In this document: positions 1-8,446 of the stretch, piece by piece
How the letters are laid out: each line of letters starts with the position of its first letter
How positions within the stretch are numbered: position 1 is the first letter of the stretch
Assembly: GCF_029223585.1 (NCBI RefSeq)
Contig: NZ_CP119424.1
Coordinates: 1,240,001 to 1,304,000 of the forward strand
DNA: 64,000 nucleotides
Origin: Photobacterium sp. DA100
GTDB taxonomy: Bacteria; Pseudomonadota; Gammaproteobacteria; Enterobacterales; Vibrionaceae
Direction of reading: 5' to 3'
Program-made: the position numbers and the translations under genes
The notes under the pieces: model-generated
What the model saw: the letters and a program-made list of their open reading frames with translations, nothing else
Database searches by the model: none
Told to the model about the DNA's origin: nothing

Positions 1-11
1 AGCGTTTCGCT

Positions 12-2642
12 TTACGGGTTAGCTTTGCTCAGGCGCAGGCCGATTAATCCTTGTGGCGGAATAACCGTTTGGGCCGTGACATCTCCGACAACACGCTCCA
101 TGCCATCAACCTGCTGAACCCGCCACTCTGCTGGAAGCGCACCAAGCGCAATATGGTTATTGCTAGCATTCATTAACCTAACAACCACACTGCGGCTATC
201 ATCTTCACAGACCTTGACCGCGCTAACCGTCACGTCAGGCTGGTTGAGCGCCAACATGCTGAAAGTTTCCGGTGCAGTGAACACTGGCGGAGCAATCATG
301 AAGCGTTGTACAACCCCGTTGTGCAAGGTCAACGGAGTGCTCAACCACTCCTTCACCCGCTGGCATAACCCGGCGTCAGAAGCGCTACCGCTGAATGGGT
401 AAAGAGCCAAACGGAATGACAATGGTTGGCGTAGCTGGGAGTCAGGACTAGCATCCGGCAAACCTGATAGACGCCCTGGACGGTATTTCAGATCCGGCTT
501 ACCGACAAAACCCATGGCACGGAACAGGGTTATCGCGATTGAGTCATCATATTGCTGATACTCTCGTACACCGTCTGCCATCACTGCAATTCCGCCTTGT
601 GACGTTTCACCGGCAACAACACTCTGCATCGGATAAATCGGCACGGGACAGGATGTCCATTGCTGCTGTTGCCATAGCGACAGCGCCAATTCATCGTTGC
701 CACGCCGGATCAGCCCGACAGGTTGATCCGCCACACTCTGTGCCCGGGCAAAATCGCCATTAACATGCAGTTGTAACCGGTGATCATTGACTTTATTTTC
801 CAGCTCGAGCGCAATATCCAAATGCTCACTGCCTTTCGCCAGTCCCAGAACGACTTCAATGTGCTGCGTGACAGAACCGCACTTTTCGGCCCGCTCGGCC
901 AAGTCCGCCGGCAGATCCGCCTGATAATCAATACGGATTTCTGAGCGCAGCGGCCCTTGGCAAACCCGGATCCCTTTGGCTTGTTGCACTCCAAAAGCAA
1001 TTTGATGGTCATCATGCGGCTCAGAAAAGTCGTAGTTGTCACCATCATCGCCGCCGTCCACCAGGGTGATTAAATCATCCCAGTGTTGGCCGCTGCTCAA
1101 ACAGGTCAAGCTAATCTTGCCATGCATATCGACCGTCACTGACAGGGCCTCATTAGCAATACTGACCGGTTCATCGATCACAGTTTGAAGCTGGCAGCGA
1201 TCAGCCGGCGCTTCCTCATCGGCCAGGCGCTCTACCCTGAGGTTACGGTAGCCGCAGGCTGGCAAACCTTCCAGTGACACCACAACGTTATGCCGGTACC
1301 AGGACCGAAAGCGCTCATCACCGAGGGTGGTCGGGTCTTGGACAATGGCATTGATATCCACCAGCTCGCACGACACATGCTGCTGCTCTACATCCTGCGC
1401 ACCGTCAAAGATGGTAAACCGGCGAGTCGGCAATACCAGCTCCAACTCGACCTGAACGTTGCGGCTGTAAGGCAGAGGGTTGAAAACCAAAACGTACTCG
1501 CCGTCTTTTCCCTTTGTCGACGAATCGGCCAATTGCTTGAGTGTGATCGCCTTGAGCCGTTCAGCATTCTCACGAACCGCCTCGATACGGGCTTTAACCT
1601 GACGGTTTACAGAGTCGGTATTACAGCCGCCGATGGAGTCATGGGCATGGCTCTGCATTAACTGCTTCCAGTTTTTCTCCATCAGGCCATACGGATATTT
1701 CAGACCAAATTGGTTAGCAACCGTCAGCAATGGCTCAAGCTGATTGACCAGCAGGTTCTCGACATCGCTGTTGAGTTTTTTGATGTCGTAGCGGGTTGAG
1801 TAAATGCCACGATGGATCCGGCTATATTTGCCATACAGCATTTCGCTTTCAACAACGGGGAGCGAGCAACCGGTGCTACTGGCAAAGTAATCTTCGAAAC
1901 GGCAAAGTTGATACTGGTATGGCCGAGTTTCATTGGCCTGTCGGATAGCCTCAACCGTTTCTCTCTGCCATGGTTTCTGGTCATGCCCCCCCATGAACAA
2001 GAAGTGGTCCCGCTCGCCGGGCCAGAAGCGCTCACTCATCTTCTGATCAATACCCTCAAGATGCGTTTCCATTGGCTTCATCCCCTGGAATGCGCTATAG
2101 CCAAACTCGAGTACCGCCGTGGTTACTTCACTGCCATCTGGAGCCCGCCAAACGAATTCAGTATTGCCACAAATTCCTTCCCAGATCCCACGCCAAAAGA
2201 CGCATTTATCGATATTGAAATGCTTAAGTAGCTGAGGAAGCTGTTCACTTTGGCCGAAAGAGTCAGGTACATAACCGACTTTCATGACTGCGCCGAAGCG
2301 TTCGGCATCACGACACCCCCACATCAAGTTCCTGATTTGTGATTCGCCGTGGACAACACACTGATCAGTTTGGGTATACCAAGGACCAACCAACAACTTG
2401 CCCGACTCGACCAGAGCTTTCACCCTGTCGCTGTCTTCCGGTACCACACTCAAGTAATCCTCGAGCATCACCGACTGCCCATCGAGCACGAAACAAGGCA
2501 GACCATCGTCTTGCTCAAGCTGCTCCAGGACTTGCTGCATGGTGAAGACCAGCAATACTTGAGACTCCTCAGTGCTGAAATACCACTCGCGGTCCCAGTG
2601 GGTATGAGGAACTATGTACGCTTTCTTATTCAATGACATCAT
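12..2642 (-). CDS. mngB: Alpha-mannosidase, GH38 (mannosylglycerate hydrolase type)
   Basis: This 876-residue protein resembles E. coli MngB, which splits 2-O-(6-phospho-mannosyl)-glycerate after PTS uptake. The GH38 signature is visible: a zinc-binding HTHWD at residues 13-17, DSFG at 127-130 holding the presumed nucleophile Asp, and HAHDSIGG at 332-339. The length is normal for bacterial GH38 enzymes and there is no signal peptide, so it should act in the cytoplasm. It is the last gene of the PTS operon, 7 bases after the EIIC stop. AAGGT precedes the first of two adjacent ATG codons. The exact substrate, phospho-mannosylglycerate or another alpha-mannoside, is inferred from the PTS context. 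Confidence 0.87.
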   Translation of the reverse strand: MMSLNKKAYIVPHTHWDREWYFSTEESQVLLVFTMQQVLEQLEQDDGLPCFVLDGQSVMLEDYLSVVPEDSDRVKALVESGKLLVGPWYTQTDQCVVHGESQIRNLMWGCRDAERFGAVMKVGYVPDSFGQSEQLPQLLKHFNIDKCVFWRGIWEGICGNTEFVWRAPDGSEVTTAVLEFGYSAFQGMKPMETHLEGIDQKMSERFWPGERDHFLFMGGHDQKPWQRETVEAIRQANETRPYQYQLCRFEDYFASSTGCSLPVVESEMLYGKYSRIHRGIYSTRYDIKKLNSDVENLLVNQLEPLLTVANQFGLKYPYGLMEKNWKQLMQSHAHDSIGGCNTDSVNRQVKARIEAVRENAERLKAITLKQLADSSTKGKDGEYVLVFNPLPYSRNVQVELELVLPTRRFTIFDGAQDVEQQHVSCELVDINAIVQDPTTLGDERFRSWYRHNVVVSLEGLPACGYRNLRVERLADEEAPADRCQLQTVIDEPVSIANEALSVTVDMHGKISLTCLSSGQHWDDLITLVDGGDDGDNYDFSEPHDDHQIAFGVQQAKGIRVCQGPLRSEIRIDYQADLPADLAERAEKCGSVTQHIEVVLGLAKGSEHLDIALELENKVNDHRLQLHVNGDFARAQSVADQPVGLIRRGNDELALSLWQQQQWTSCPVPIYPMQSVVAGETSQGGIAVMADGVREYQQYDDSIAITLFRAMGFVGKPDLKYRPGRLSGLPDASPDSQLRQPLSFRLALYPFSGSASDAGLCQRVKEWLSTPLTLHNGVVQRFMIAPPVFTAPETFSMLALNQPDVTVSAVKVCEDDSRSVVVRLMNASNNHIALGALPAEWRVQQVDGMERVVGDVTAQTVIPPQGLIGLRLSKANP

Positions 2643-2649
2643 TAATACC

Positions 2650-3744
2650 TTAAGCGGATTTCGCTGCTTGCTGCTGGGTCTCAGCCTCTGTGGCCTGCTT
2701 AGTGAACTGTCGCTTCATCAGTACCGTGGTAGCAACAGCGACAAAAGCCACGCCGGTAGCGATAGAAATGAAGTACAAGAAGAAATTGGACGATAGAATC
2801 AGCGCAAGGATCCCTGCTGCTGGCGCTTGTACTATTGAGTCAAACATGATCACCATCGCCGCTGAAATGGCACTGCCGACGGTATTAATAATGATTAATG
2901 CTGGATTGGCGAGGATAAAAGGTATTGCCCCCTCACTGATGCCTACACATGACATCATCAGGGCTGCACGACCATTTTCCTGCAATTCTTTGCTGTAGTA
3001 TTGCTTGGCGAAAATCGTTGACAGACCGATACCAAACGGTGCGATCATGATAGCAATATGTGACGCGGTAACAGGCTCAAAGATCCCCTGGGCAAACAAA
3101 CCGAGACTCACCGTGATGGCCGCCTTGTTGATTGGTCCCCCCAAGTCAAAACCTACCATTGCCCCCAGCACAGCTGCCATCACCACTTTGTTGCCACCGG
3201 ACATGCCGACCAACCAATTTTCCAGGCCAGTATTGAGAGCAATAAGCGGATAACCGACAATATATTTCATGACAAACAGAATGATTGCCGAGCCGATTAG
3301 CGGGATAATCACCATCGGCAATAGGCTGCGGAACTCTTTTGGCAGCTTGATATTGGCCAGCATCCAGCGGACTAAATACCCCACCATCAAACCACCCAAT
3401 AGAGCCCCTAAAAAGCCCATCTGCATGTCACGGGCCAACATACCGGCAATTAAACCCGGTGCTATGGCAGGTTTTCCCGCCAGGCCAAACCCAACAAAGG
3501 CGGCAATAACCGGGAATAATAATGTCAGTCCATATAAACCAAATGTTTTTAAATCATTTATTAATTGAGCAGCTAAAGAATTGCTTTCTTTTAAATCAAC
3601 CCCAGTTAAGGTTTCAAATAATGAACCAAAAGCCAGCATCATACCACCAGCTACAATAACTGGAATCATGTATGAAACGCCGGTCATTAACGCTTCACGT
3701 AATTTATCTATTTCAGTTTTTTCTTTTTTTAATAGTAGGGCCAT
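2650..3744 (-). CDS. PTS fructose/mannosylglycerate-type EIIC permease
   Basis: This 364-residue polytopic membrane protein is the EIIC channel of a fructose-family PTS. Family hallmarks are GGPINKAA in the middle and GISEGAIPF further on, the loop motifs of fructose-type EIIC. It is a stand-alone C domain, unlike E. coli MngA where A, B and C are fused. It lies 11 bases after EIIB and 7 bases before the mannosidase gene, so the three are almost surely one transcript. AAGGATAATTACC precedes the ATG. The sugar is inferred from the mannosidase; a different mannoside is possible. Confidence 0.88.
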   Translation of the reverse strand: MALLLKKEKTEIDKLREALMTGVSYMIPVIVAGGMMLAFGSLFETLTGVDLKESNSLAAQLINDLKTFGLYGLTLLFPVIAAFVGFGLAGKPAIAPGLIAGMLARDMQMGFLGALLGGLMVGYLVRWMLANIKLPKEFRSLLPMVIIPLIGSAIILFVMKYIVGYPLIALNTGLENWLVGMSGGNKVVMAAVLGAMVGFDLGGPINKAAITVSLGLFAQGIFEPVTASHIAIMIAPFGIGLSTIFAKQYYSKELQENGRAALMMSCVGISEGAIPFILANPALIIINTVGSAISAAMVIMFDSIVQAPAAGILALILSSNFFLYFISIATGVAFVAVATTVLMKRQFTKQATEAETQQQAAKSA

Positions 3745-3755
3745 GGTAATTATCC

Positions 3756-4070
3756 TTAATTATTATGAATTAAATGCATCATGGTTTCATACACTGCATC
3801 AGGCTGTTTAATTGGGTCTGCCACCGCACACTCAAGAACCGTGAGTGGTTCAAACCTGTCCATGCCTTCCACTGCAATTTCTGCAGCAATGATAGCGCCA
3901 TCAGCCCGAGCAATATCATCGGCGGTGATCTCATTATCAATACCTGTGCTGCCTTGAGTTTCTACCTTGACTTCCCAACCGTGATCTTTGCCCAATACTT
4001 CAAGGGCTTCTGCCGCCATATAGGTATGGGCAATTCCAGTTGGGCACGCCGCTACACAAACAATATACAT
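3756..4070 (-). CDS. PTS fructose-type EIIB phosphocarrier
   Basis: This is a 104-residue cytoplasmic EIIB of the fructose family. The phosphorylated cysteine is Cys9 in ACPTGIAHTYMAAEAL, the standard EIIB-fru active-site loop. The frame stays open upstream to 4127, but the family N-terminus (MYIVCVAACP) and a GAGG element before the ATG favour the start at 4070. A strong terminator-like hairpin and a degraded EIIA remnant lie just upstream. The intact partner that phosphorylates this protein must therefore come from elsewhere, or the remnant is not what it seems. Confidence 0.87.
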   Translation of the reverse strand: MYIVCVAACPTGIAHTYMAAEALEVLGKDHGWEVKVETQGSTGIDNEITADDIARADGAIIAAEIAVEGMDRFEPLTVLECAVADPIKQPDAVYETMMHLIHNN

Positions 4071-4109
4071 TTCGACCTCGCTAGCAACTTGATAAGCTGC
4101 TGTTATTAA

Positions 4110-4150
4110 AGACAAAAAAAGCAGCAATCATCTTACGACGATTGCTGCTC
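4110..4150 (-). terminator. Strong intrinsic terminator or attenuator inside the PTS operon
   Basis: Read on the minus strand there is a perfect 10-bp stem (AGCAGCAATC / GATTGCTGCT) with a 10-base loop, followed directly by seven T. It sits about 40 bases before the EIIB start, downstream of the CRP-type promoter and the EIIA remnant. It should stop most transcripts entering EIIB-EIIC-mngB unless antitermination or a further promoter intervenes. Confidence 0.72.
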
Positions 4151-4159
4151 ATTGGATGG

Positions 4160-4602
4160 ATGCTAACGTGAGTTACGTTACTTTTGCTAGCATGTTCACG
4201 ACCAAGTGATACAGTACCATTTGTAATAGACGTAGCAGCATTCGCTGGTGCATAGCGATAGAAACACACCAAGGAACTGGCCGCTACCTGCTTCGCAAAA
4301 TATAGGTATGTCAGTGACAACAATGAAAGCAGTGTGCGAACTTGCTCCGCACGGTACTGATGATGACTTTTCCATCGTGCACAAGTCACTTCGCACCAAT
4401 ACCTGAACGGCTTACCAAGCATATCACCAACACAGATATATAGCTGGTTATAGTCCGATGCAATTGCATCCAGTTCCTTGTCAGATCCAGAAACTAGGTT
4501 ATCACTTGGACTGATACAGACACACGAATAAATAGCATTAACCAAGGTGTGCAATACACCCTGGATAAATACTAATAGCGTGGCCGTATCAAATCTCATC
4601 AA
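4160..4602 (-). pseudogene. Probable decayed PTS EIIA (fructose-type) gene
   Basis: No single frame gives a recognisable protein, but three frames in succession resemble EIIA-fru. The first starts at an ATG at 4602 after a GGGGAT ribosome site and has VLHTLVNAIYS..CIS, like the EIIA helix region. The second, around 4400-4200, has SVPCGASSH..AFIVVTD, resembling the AVPHGK active-site stretch but with Cys where the phospho-His should be. The third has HQRMLLRLLQMVLYHL, like the C-terminal helix. The roughly 150-codon length and the position ahead of EIIB fit. One frame stays open across the region (to 4081), so an unrelated real protein cannot be excluded. Confidence 0.45.
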
Positions 4603-4653
4603 ACTATCCCCTATAAAGATAGCCAAATCATATACAGATAAATTTAAATATGA

Positions 4654-4669
4654 TGTGATGCAATTCACA
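4654..4669 (-). promoter_or_regulatory. CRP binding site of the PTS/mannosidase operon
   Basis: TGTGATGCAATTCACA is a perfect TGTGA-N6-TCACA box. On the minus strand a TATGAT -10 element lies about 30 bases downstream (4633-4628). This puts the box centre near -40 and suggests a class II CRP-activated promoter for the EIIA remnant and downstream genes, as expected for a sugar PTS. Confidence 0.75.
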
Positions 4670-4704
4670 AATGATTGCCAGCACACTATTTAAATTATCA
4701 TTAA

Positions 4705-5430
4705 TTACAATAGTTCGACTTTTCCATTGGAAATATCGTACATCACACCAACTAGCTTAATTGTACCCTTTGTTTCTAAATCTCGTATTGTCTCGCTATT
4801 CTTTCTTATTTCATCCAACGTTAATTGAACATTAGTTTTCGCAACAGCATCGACAAAAGCGTAATTTTCTGGCGTCCGTTCTCCATCAAATTTAGTTTTA
4901 CCAACGGCTGGTTTTATCTTATCAAGTAATGAAGTCAGATTGCCCATCTCAACATTGGCAATGGCACCCTGAACAGCACCGCATTTTGTATGCCCCATCA
5001 CCATGATGACTTTTGCCCCAGCGACAGCAGTAGCAAATTCCATACTTCCTAAGATATCACTGTTCGATACATTACCTGCCACTCGGCTATTAAATAACTC
5101 GCCAATTCCTGCATCCAAAACGATTTCTGCCGGAGCCCTGGAGTCAATACAGCTTAAAATGACCGCAAAAGGGTACTGTCCTTGCTGGCTTGTTCTTTGC
5201 TGAGCAAGGTAATCATGCTCTACCCCCTCCCCTTTTATGAAGCGCTGATTACCATCAAGCAAAGACTTAATCACCTGATCTGGCGTCATCGCATCCCGCT
5301 CTTCTTTTGTTAGCGAGGCGGCATAAGAGACAGAAGGAAGCCCGCCAACAGCCGCAAAAGCCACCGCTCCGGCTGATAACTTCAGTAGGTGCCGTTTAGA
5401 TAAGTCAAATGAACAGTTTTTATTACACAT
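4705..5430 (-). CDS. Exported beta-carbonic anhydrase
   Basis: This 241-residue protein interconverts CO2 and bicarbonate. Beta-class zinc ligands are present: Cys94-Asp96-Arg98 in CIDSR, and His147 and Cys150 in GHTKCG. Residues 1-37 look like a signal peptide with a hydrophobic core (LLKLSAGAVAFAAVGG) and a likely cleavage after SVSYA. The n-region has SKRHLLK, a KR variant of a Tat motif, so Tat or Sec export to the periplasm is likely. AGGAGG precedes the ATG. It lies just upstream of the PTS operon on the same strand, with the CRP promoter between them, so it is probably its own transcription unit. Confidence 0.9.
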   Translation of the reverse strand: MCNKNCSFDLSKRHLLKLSAGAVAFAAVGGLPSVSYAASLTKEERDAMTPDQVIKSLLDGNQRFIKGEGVEHDYLAQQRTSQQGQYPFAVILSCIDSRAPAEIVLDAGIGELFNSRVAGNVSNSDILGSMEFATAVAGAKVIMVMGHTKCGAVQGAIANVEMGNLTSLLDKIKPAVGKTKFDGERTPENYAFVDAVAKTNVQLTLDEIRKNSETIRDLETKGTIKLVGVMYDISNGKVELL

Positions 5431-5721
5431 TCAATACCTCCTAGGTATAAGGTTGGCTAAGTCATTGAATATGTATAAAAACAGTATAAAAAAGAGATAG
5501 AAAATATGAGGAGATATATCAAAGTAATACACAACTTGAGCGACTATCGATTTGCAGCCTCTCACTTTCCGCGCACGTAGTCGCTGTTTTGGGGTTTATA
5601 CCGTTAAACAGCCACACGATCATGTATCAAGCTTATCTGGGTGCCGATGAAATAAGATTAAGAATGATTTACATTTATTGTGTTTTATAACAACACCTCA
5701 AAGAGATGATTTAGCCCATCG

Positions 5722-6471
5722 CTAGTGACCGTCTCTATGTAATTCAATAGTAAAGTTATGGTAGTCATTTAGACACCAACTAAAAGTGTACTCGACAGGC
5801 GTATCATTGTGGGTATAGCCAGTACGAGTAACCAGTAACAGTGGATGATGCTCTTTGATGTTCAGATAATGTGCCAACTTACTATCCGATACTGTCACGC
5901 TAAATCGCTGTTTTGCGCTCAGTACTGGCACCTTTCGGGTTTCTAACAATTGGTATAATGACTCCGCCAGATCATTAATATTATTCATTAGATGTCCTGG
6001 AAGGATTGTCTTTTGGACAGAAACCACTACAGCGCCGACTTTACGTAAACGTGTTAACTCTACCACTTCACTTTTAACATCTGTAATGTGAAGGATACGA
6101 GACTCTTCTTGTGTCGGTGGCCGGCGCAGGTACCCCACCAGTTCACTGTGAGCCCCGCTCCCCATAGCATCCGCCATTTCACTGAAGCTTTCCAATAGTG
6201 GCATGGAGTGACTCACGCGGGGGGCTATAAATGTACCGGACCCCTTAATTCGAAGCAGTATCCCTTCTTCAAGCAATTTCTGGTAGGACTTACGAACTGT
6301 TCCGCGAGCTATTCCAAGTACCTCTCCCAATTCACGCTCAGATGGCAGAGCATCACCGGGCTGTAATTGTCCCTTTGTAATGGCTGATTTAATAACGCTA
6401 ATCAACTGCATATACAACGGTGTACCACTCAAGTCATCAAGCTGACGTCTTATTTGTTGCGCTAAAACCAT
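5722..6471 (-). CDS. GntR-family regulator with UTRA effector domain
   Basis: This 249-residue transcription factor has an N-terminal winged helix with the GntR pattern PSERELGEVLGIARGTVRKSYQKL and an effector-binding UTRA domain in the second half, ending near RTGYTHNDTPVEYTFSW. UTRA regulators usually bind a phosphorylated sugar or related metabolite. The longer frame begins at a TTG at 6504. The ATG at 6471 has GGAG six bases upstream and is preferred. It is divergent from the DUF7916-like gene. The intergenic DNA carries two ATTGGT pairs, probably its operators, so autoregulation and control of the neighbour are likely. Confidence 0.87.
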   Translation of the reverse strand: MVLAQQIRRQLDDLSGTPLYMQLISVIKSAITKGQLQPGDALPSERELGEVLGIARGTVRKSYQKLLEEGILLRIKGSGTFIAPRVSHSMPLLESFSEMADAMGSGAHSELVGYLRRPPTQEESRILHITDVKSEVVELTRLRKVGAVVVSVQKTILPGHLMNNINDLAESLYQLLETRKVPVLSAKQRFSVTVSDSKLAHYLNIKEHHPLLLVTRTGYTHNDTPVEYTFSWCLNDYHNFTIELHRDGH

Positions 6472-6499
6472 CTTTCTCCAAACATATTTATCAATGGCG

Positions 6500-6516
6500 A
6501 CCAATTATGAACCAAT
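6500..6516 (-). promoter_or_regulatory. Candidate GntR operator, autoregulatory pair
   Basis: Two ATTGGT elements on the minus strand (6511-6516 and 6500-6505) are spaced 11 bp apart, about 30-45 bp upstream of the regulator's start codon. They mirror the pair at 6631-6647 on the other side of the divergent region. ATTGGTAT-like half-sites are typical of UTRA-type GntR proteins such as NagR. Confidence 0.5.
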
Positions 6517-6630
6517 TTTCAAACAGAAAGCGTACTCTGTCAGCTCTCTATGCTTCCCGCAGCACATTATCGTGAAGCTCATCGCATAATTGAAATTCCC
6601 AGAGCGACCAGCAATCAGAAATGGAGCTCA

Positions 6631-6651
6631 ATTGGTACACTATTGGTATAC
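6631..6651 (+). promoter_or_regulatory. Candidate GntR operator upstream of the DUF7916-like gene
   Basis: ATTGGTACAC at 6631-6640 and ATTGGTATAC at 6642-6651 are near-identical direct repeats spaced 11 bp, one helical turn. They lie about 85-100 bp upstream of the DUF7916-like start. Spacing and sequence match the pair near the regulator on the opposite strand. Confidence 0.55.
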
Positions 6652-6733
6652 CCGCTATGTTAATTGAAATCTCATTAACCACTCACAAATCGTCTTCGCC
6701 GATTTTCGTGAGTAAGTTATTAAGGATATCCTG

Positions 6734-7663
6734 ATGTTAAAAAAACGCCTGCTAGACTGTGGGGCTGCCGATTTAGGTAAAATGAATAGAGCAGAGCTTT
6801 TGTACGCAATCCGCGCGAGTGAAGGACGAGTAATGGTCAGTGAGAATATCGCTATTACTCAGCCACTATTAAACAATGTATCCAATGCAGAACTTGCGGC
6901 TTCGCAAGGTGCCGATATTTTACTGGTCAATATGTTTGATACGGAGAACCCCGAGATCCGTGGTTTACCTTCAGATATCGAACCTTATAGCGTTCTATCA
7001 GAATTAGAACGTCTGACCGGACGAATAATTGGGGTGAACCTGGAAGCCGTAGACCCCGAGTTTTCCATGGCTCATGATGACATTTGGCAAATGAAGCCAG
7101 GTCGAGCAGCTACGGCAGTCAATGCTCTAAAGCTAGTCGAGATGGGGGCAAAAGTACTTGTCTTGACTGGAAATCCCAATAATGGGGTTAGTAACCGTTC
7201 TCTAGGGCAGGCTGTCAGTGAAGTACGAAAAGCCGTTGGTGATCGTGCTGTAGTCATTACCGGAAAGATGCACGGAGCGGGCATAGTACAAGAGAGCGGT
7301 AACGCAATAATTAACGAAGAAGACATTGCATGGTTTGCATCTCAGGGAGCAGACATCATTTTACTTCCTGCTCCGGGTACAGTTCCTGGTATGAGCCAAG
7401 ATAAAGTCGCTTCGCTTATTGATTGCGCCCATAGCCATGGAGCTCTGGCAATGACCGCGATAGGGACTTCTCAAGAGGGCTCTGATGTCAGTACCATCAG
7501 ACAGATTGCCCTTATGAGCAAAATGGCCGGAGCCGACTTACACCATATTGGCGATACCGGCTATTTGGGGATAGCGCTTCCGGAGAATATTTTCGCCTAC
7601 AGTGTCGCCATCAGAGGTATTAGGCACACTTACACCCGAATCGCTCGCTCTGTTAATCGATAA
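6734..7663 (+). CDS. DUF7916-like TIM-barrel protein of unknown activity
   Basis: The 309-residue soluble protein matches, from memory, a family now called DUF7916, often loosely annotated as haloacid dehalogenase-like and frequently found beside sugar PTS genes. Recognisable features are the opening MNRAELLYAIRASEGRVMVSE, a run of beta-strand segments ending in small residues (GADILLVNMFD, GAKVLVLTGNPNNG, GADIILLPAPGTVPGM) and AMTAIGTSQEGSD near the end. The glycine-rich loops suggest a phosphate-binding TIM barrel. It is divergent from the GntR regulator and likely controlled by it. The reaction is not known to me. Confidence 0.72.
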   Translation: MLKKRLLDCGAADLGKMNRAELLYAIRASEGRVMVSENIAITQPLLNNVSNAELAASQGADILLVNMFDTENPEIRGLPSDIEPYSVLSELERLTGRIIGVNLEAVDPEFSMAHDDIWQMKPGRAATAVNALKLVEMGAKVLVLTGNPNNGVSNRSLGQAVSEVRKAVGDRAVVITGKMHGAGIVQESGNAIINEEDIAWFASQGADIILLPAPGTVPGMSQDKVASLIDCAHSHGALAMTAIGTSQEGSDVSTIRQIALMSKMAGADLHHIGDTGYLGIALPENIFAYSVAIRGIRHTYTRIARSVNR

Positions 7664-7671
7664 CATACGAA

Positions 7672-7693
7672 GCCACCTACTCATGTAGGTGGC
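7672..7693. terminator. Hairpin between convergent genes
   Basis: GCCACCTACTCATGTAGGTGGC forms a stem of about 9-10 bp between the stop of the DUF7916-like gene and the stop of the convergent TSUP gene. The T-tracts on both sides are weak, so it may act as an imperfect bidirectional terminator. Confidence 0.45.
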
Positions 7694-7697
7694 CTAT

Positions 7698-8438
7698 TTA
7701 AAGAACGTCAGTTACTAGCTTCATCCCGGAAAGAAAAAGAAACAGGTAACACAGCTGGTACACAACATCCTGACTAACACGATGAAGAAGCCAGACCCCC
7801 ATATACACCCCAACAGGAGCCAGGGGCATGAGTACTGCCGCCGTCATCAAGTTGGTAGTATCAAACTCTCCGAGCATGGTGTAGGGGATCAGCTTGGCCA
7901 GATTGATAATGGCAAACAGCACTGCCATCGTGGCAATCAAAGTGACTTTTTCTAGCCGCAACGGCAGCAGGTAAATACTGGCCGGACCACCACCAGCATG
8001 GATTGCCGTACTGGAAAAGCCTCCTAAGCTGCTCCACCACCATGCACTGGCTTTACCAGGCTTTTTGTCATCCTGGCTACCGCCCAGCACATACTGCACA
8101 CAGAACAGCAGCGATAACACCCCAATCAAAAGTTTGAGTCCGGATTCAGGGGTTACGCTTAGAAACAGCCCTGCTAGCAATACCCCTAATAAAGAGCCCG
8201 GCAGCATTTGCTTCAGTACCGAATAGTCAGCACTACGATAGTGCTGCTTGACCGCAAATGCATCCATCACACACAGGATAGGCAGCAAGATAGCAGCGGC
8301 TTGAGTTGGCGAAACGACTAAGGCCATCAGGGGAACCGCGATGATCCCTAACGCTCCGCCCAAACCGCCTTTACCGATCCCGTAAATCAATACAGCGGGT
8401 ACGGCAGTAATGTAAAACCAAGGATCGGTAACAATCAT
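7698..8438 (-). CDS. TSUP (TauE/SafE) family membrane exporter
   Basis: This 246-residue integral membrane protein has about eight hydrophobic segments. The opening has GIGKGGLGGALGIIAVPLMAL, the first TauE/SafE repeat motif, and GGFSSTAIHAGGGPASIYLLPL opens the second repeat. TSUP proteins move organosulfur or small organic anions such as sulfite or sulfoacetate. The ATG at 8438 with an AAGGGTTGAG upstream is chosen over a TTG at 8456 that would overlap the previous gene. It starts 8 bases after the isomerase stop, so it is co-transcribed with two sugar-phosphate-isomerase-like genes and probably exports a by-product of that pathway. Confidence 0.85.
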   Translation of the reverse strand: MIVTDPWFYITAVPAVLIYGIGKGGLGGALGIIAVPLMALVVSPTQAAAILLPILCVMDAFAVKQHYRSADYSVLKQMLPGSLLGVLLAGLFLSVTPESGLKLLIGVLSLLFCVQYVLGGSQDDKKPGKASAWWWSSLGGFSSTAIHAGGGPASIYLLPLRLEKVTLIATMAVLFAIINLAKLIPYTMLGEFDTTNLMTAAVLMPLAPVGVYMGVWLLHRVSQDVVYQLCYLFLFLSGMKLVTDVL

Positions 8439-8446
8439 CTCAACCC

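Noticed and set aside
4081..4686. A 201-codon minus-strand frame read as a real protein
   Set aside because: It starts at a GTG inside the promoter region upstream of the predicted transcript start, runs through a strong terminator and matches no family. EIIA-like pieces spread over three frames explain the region better.
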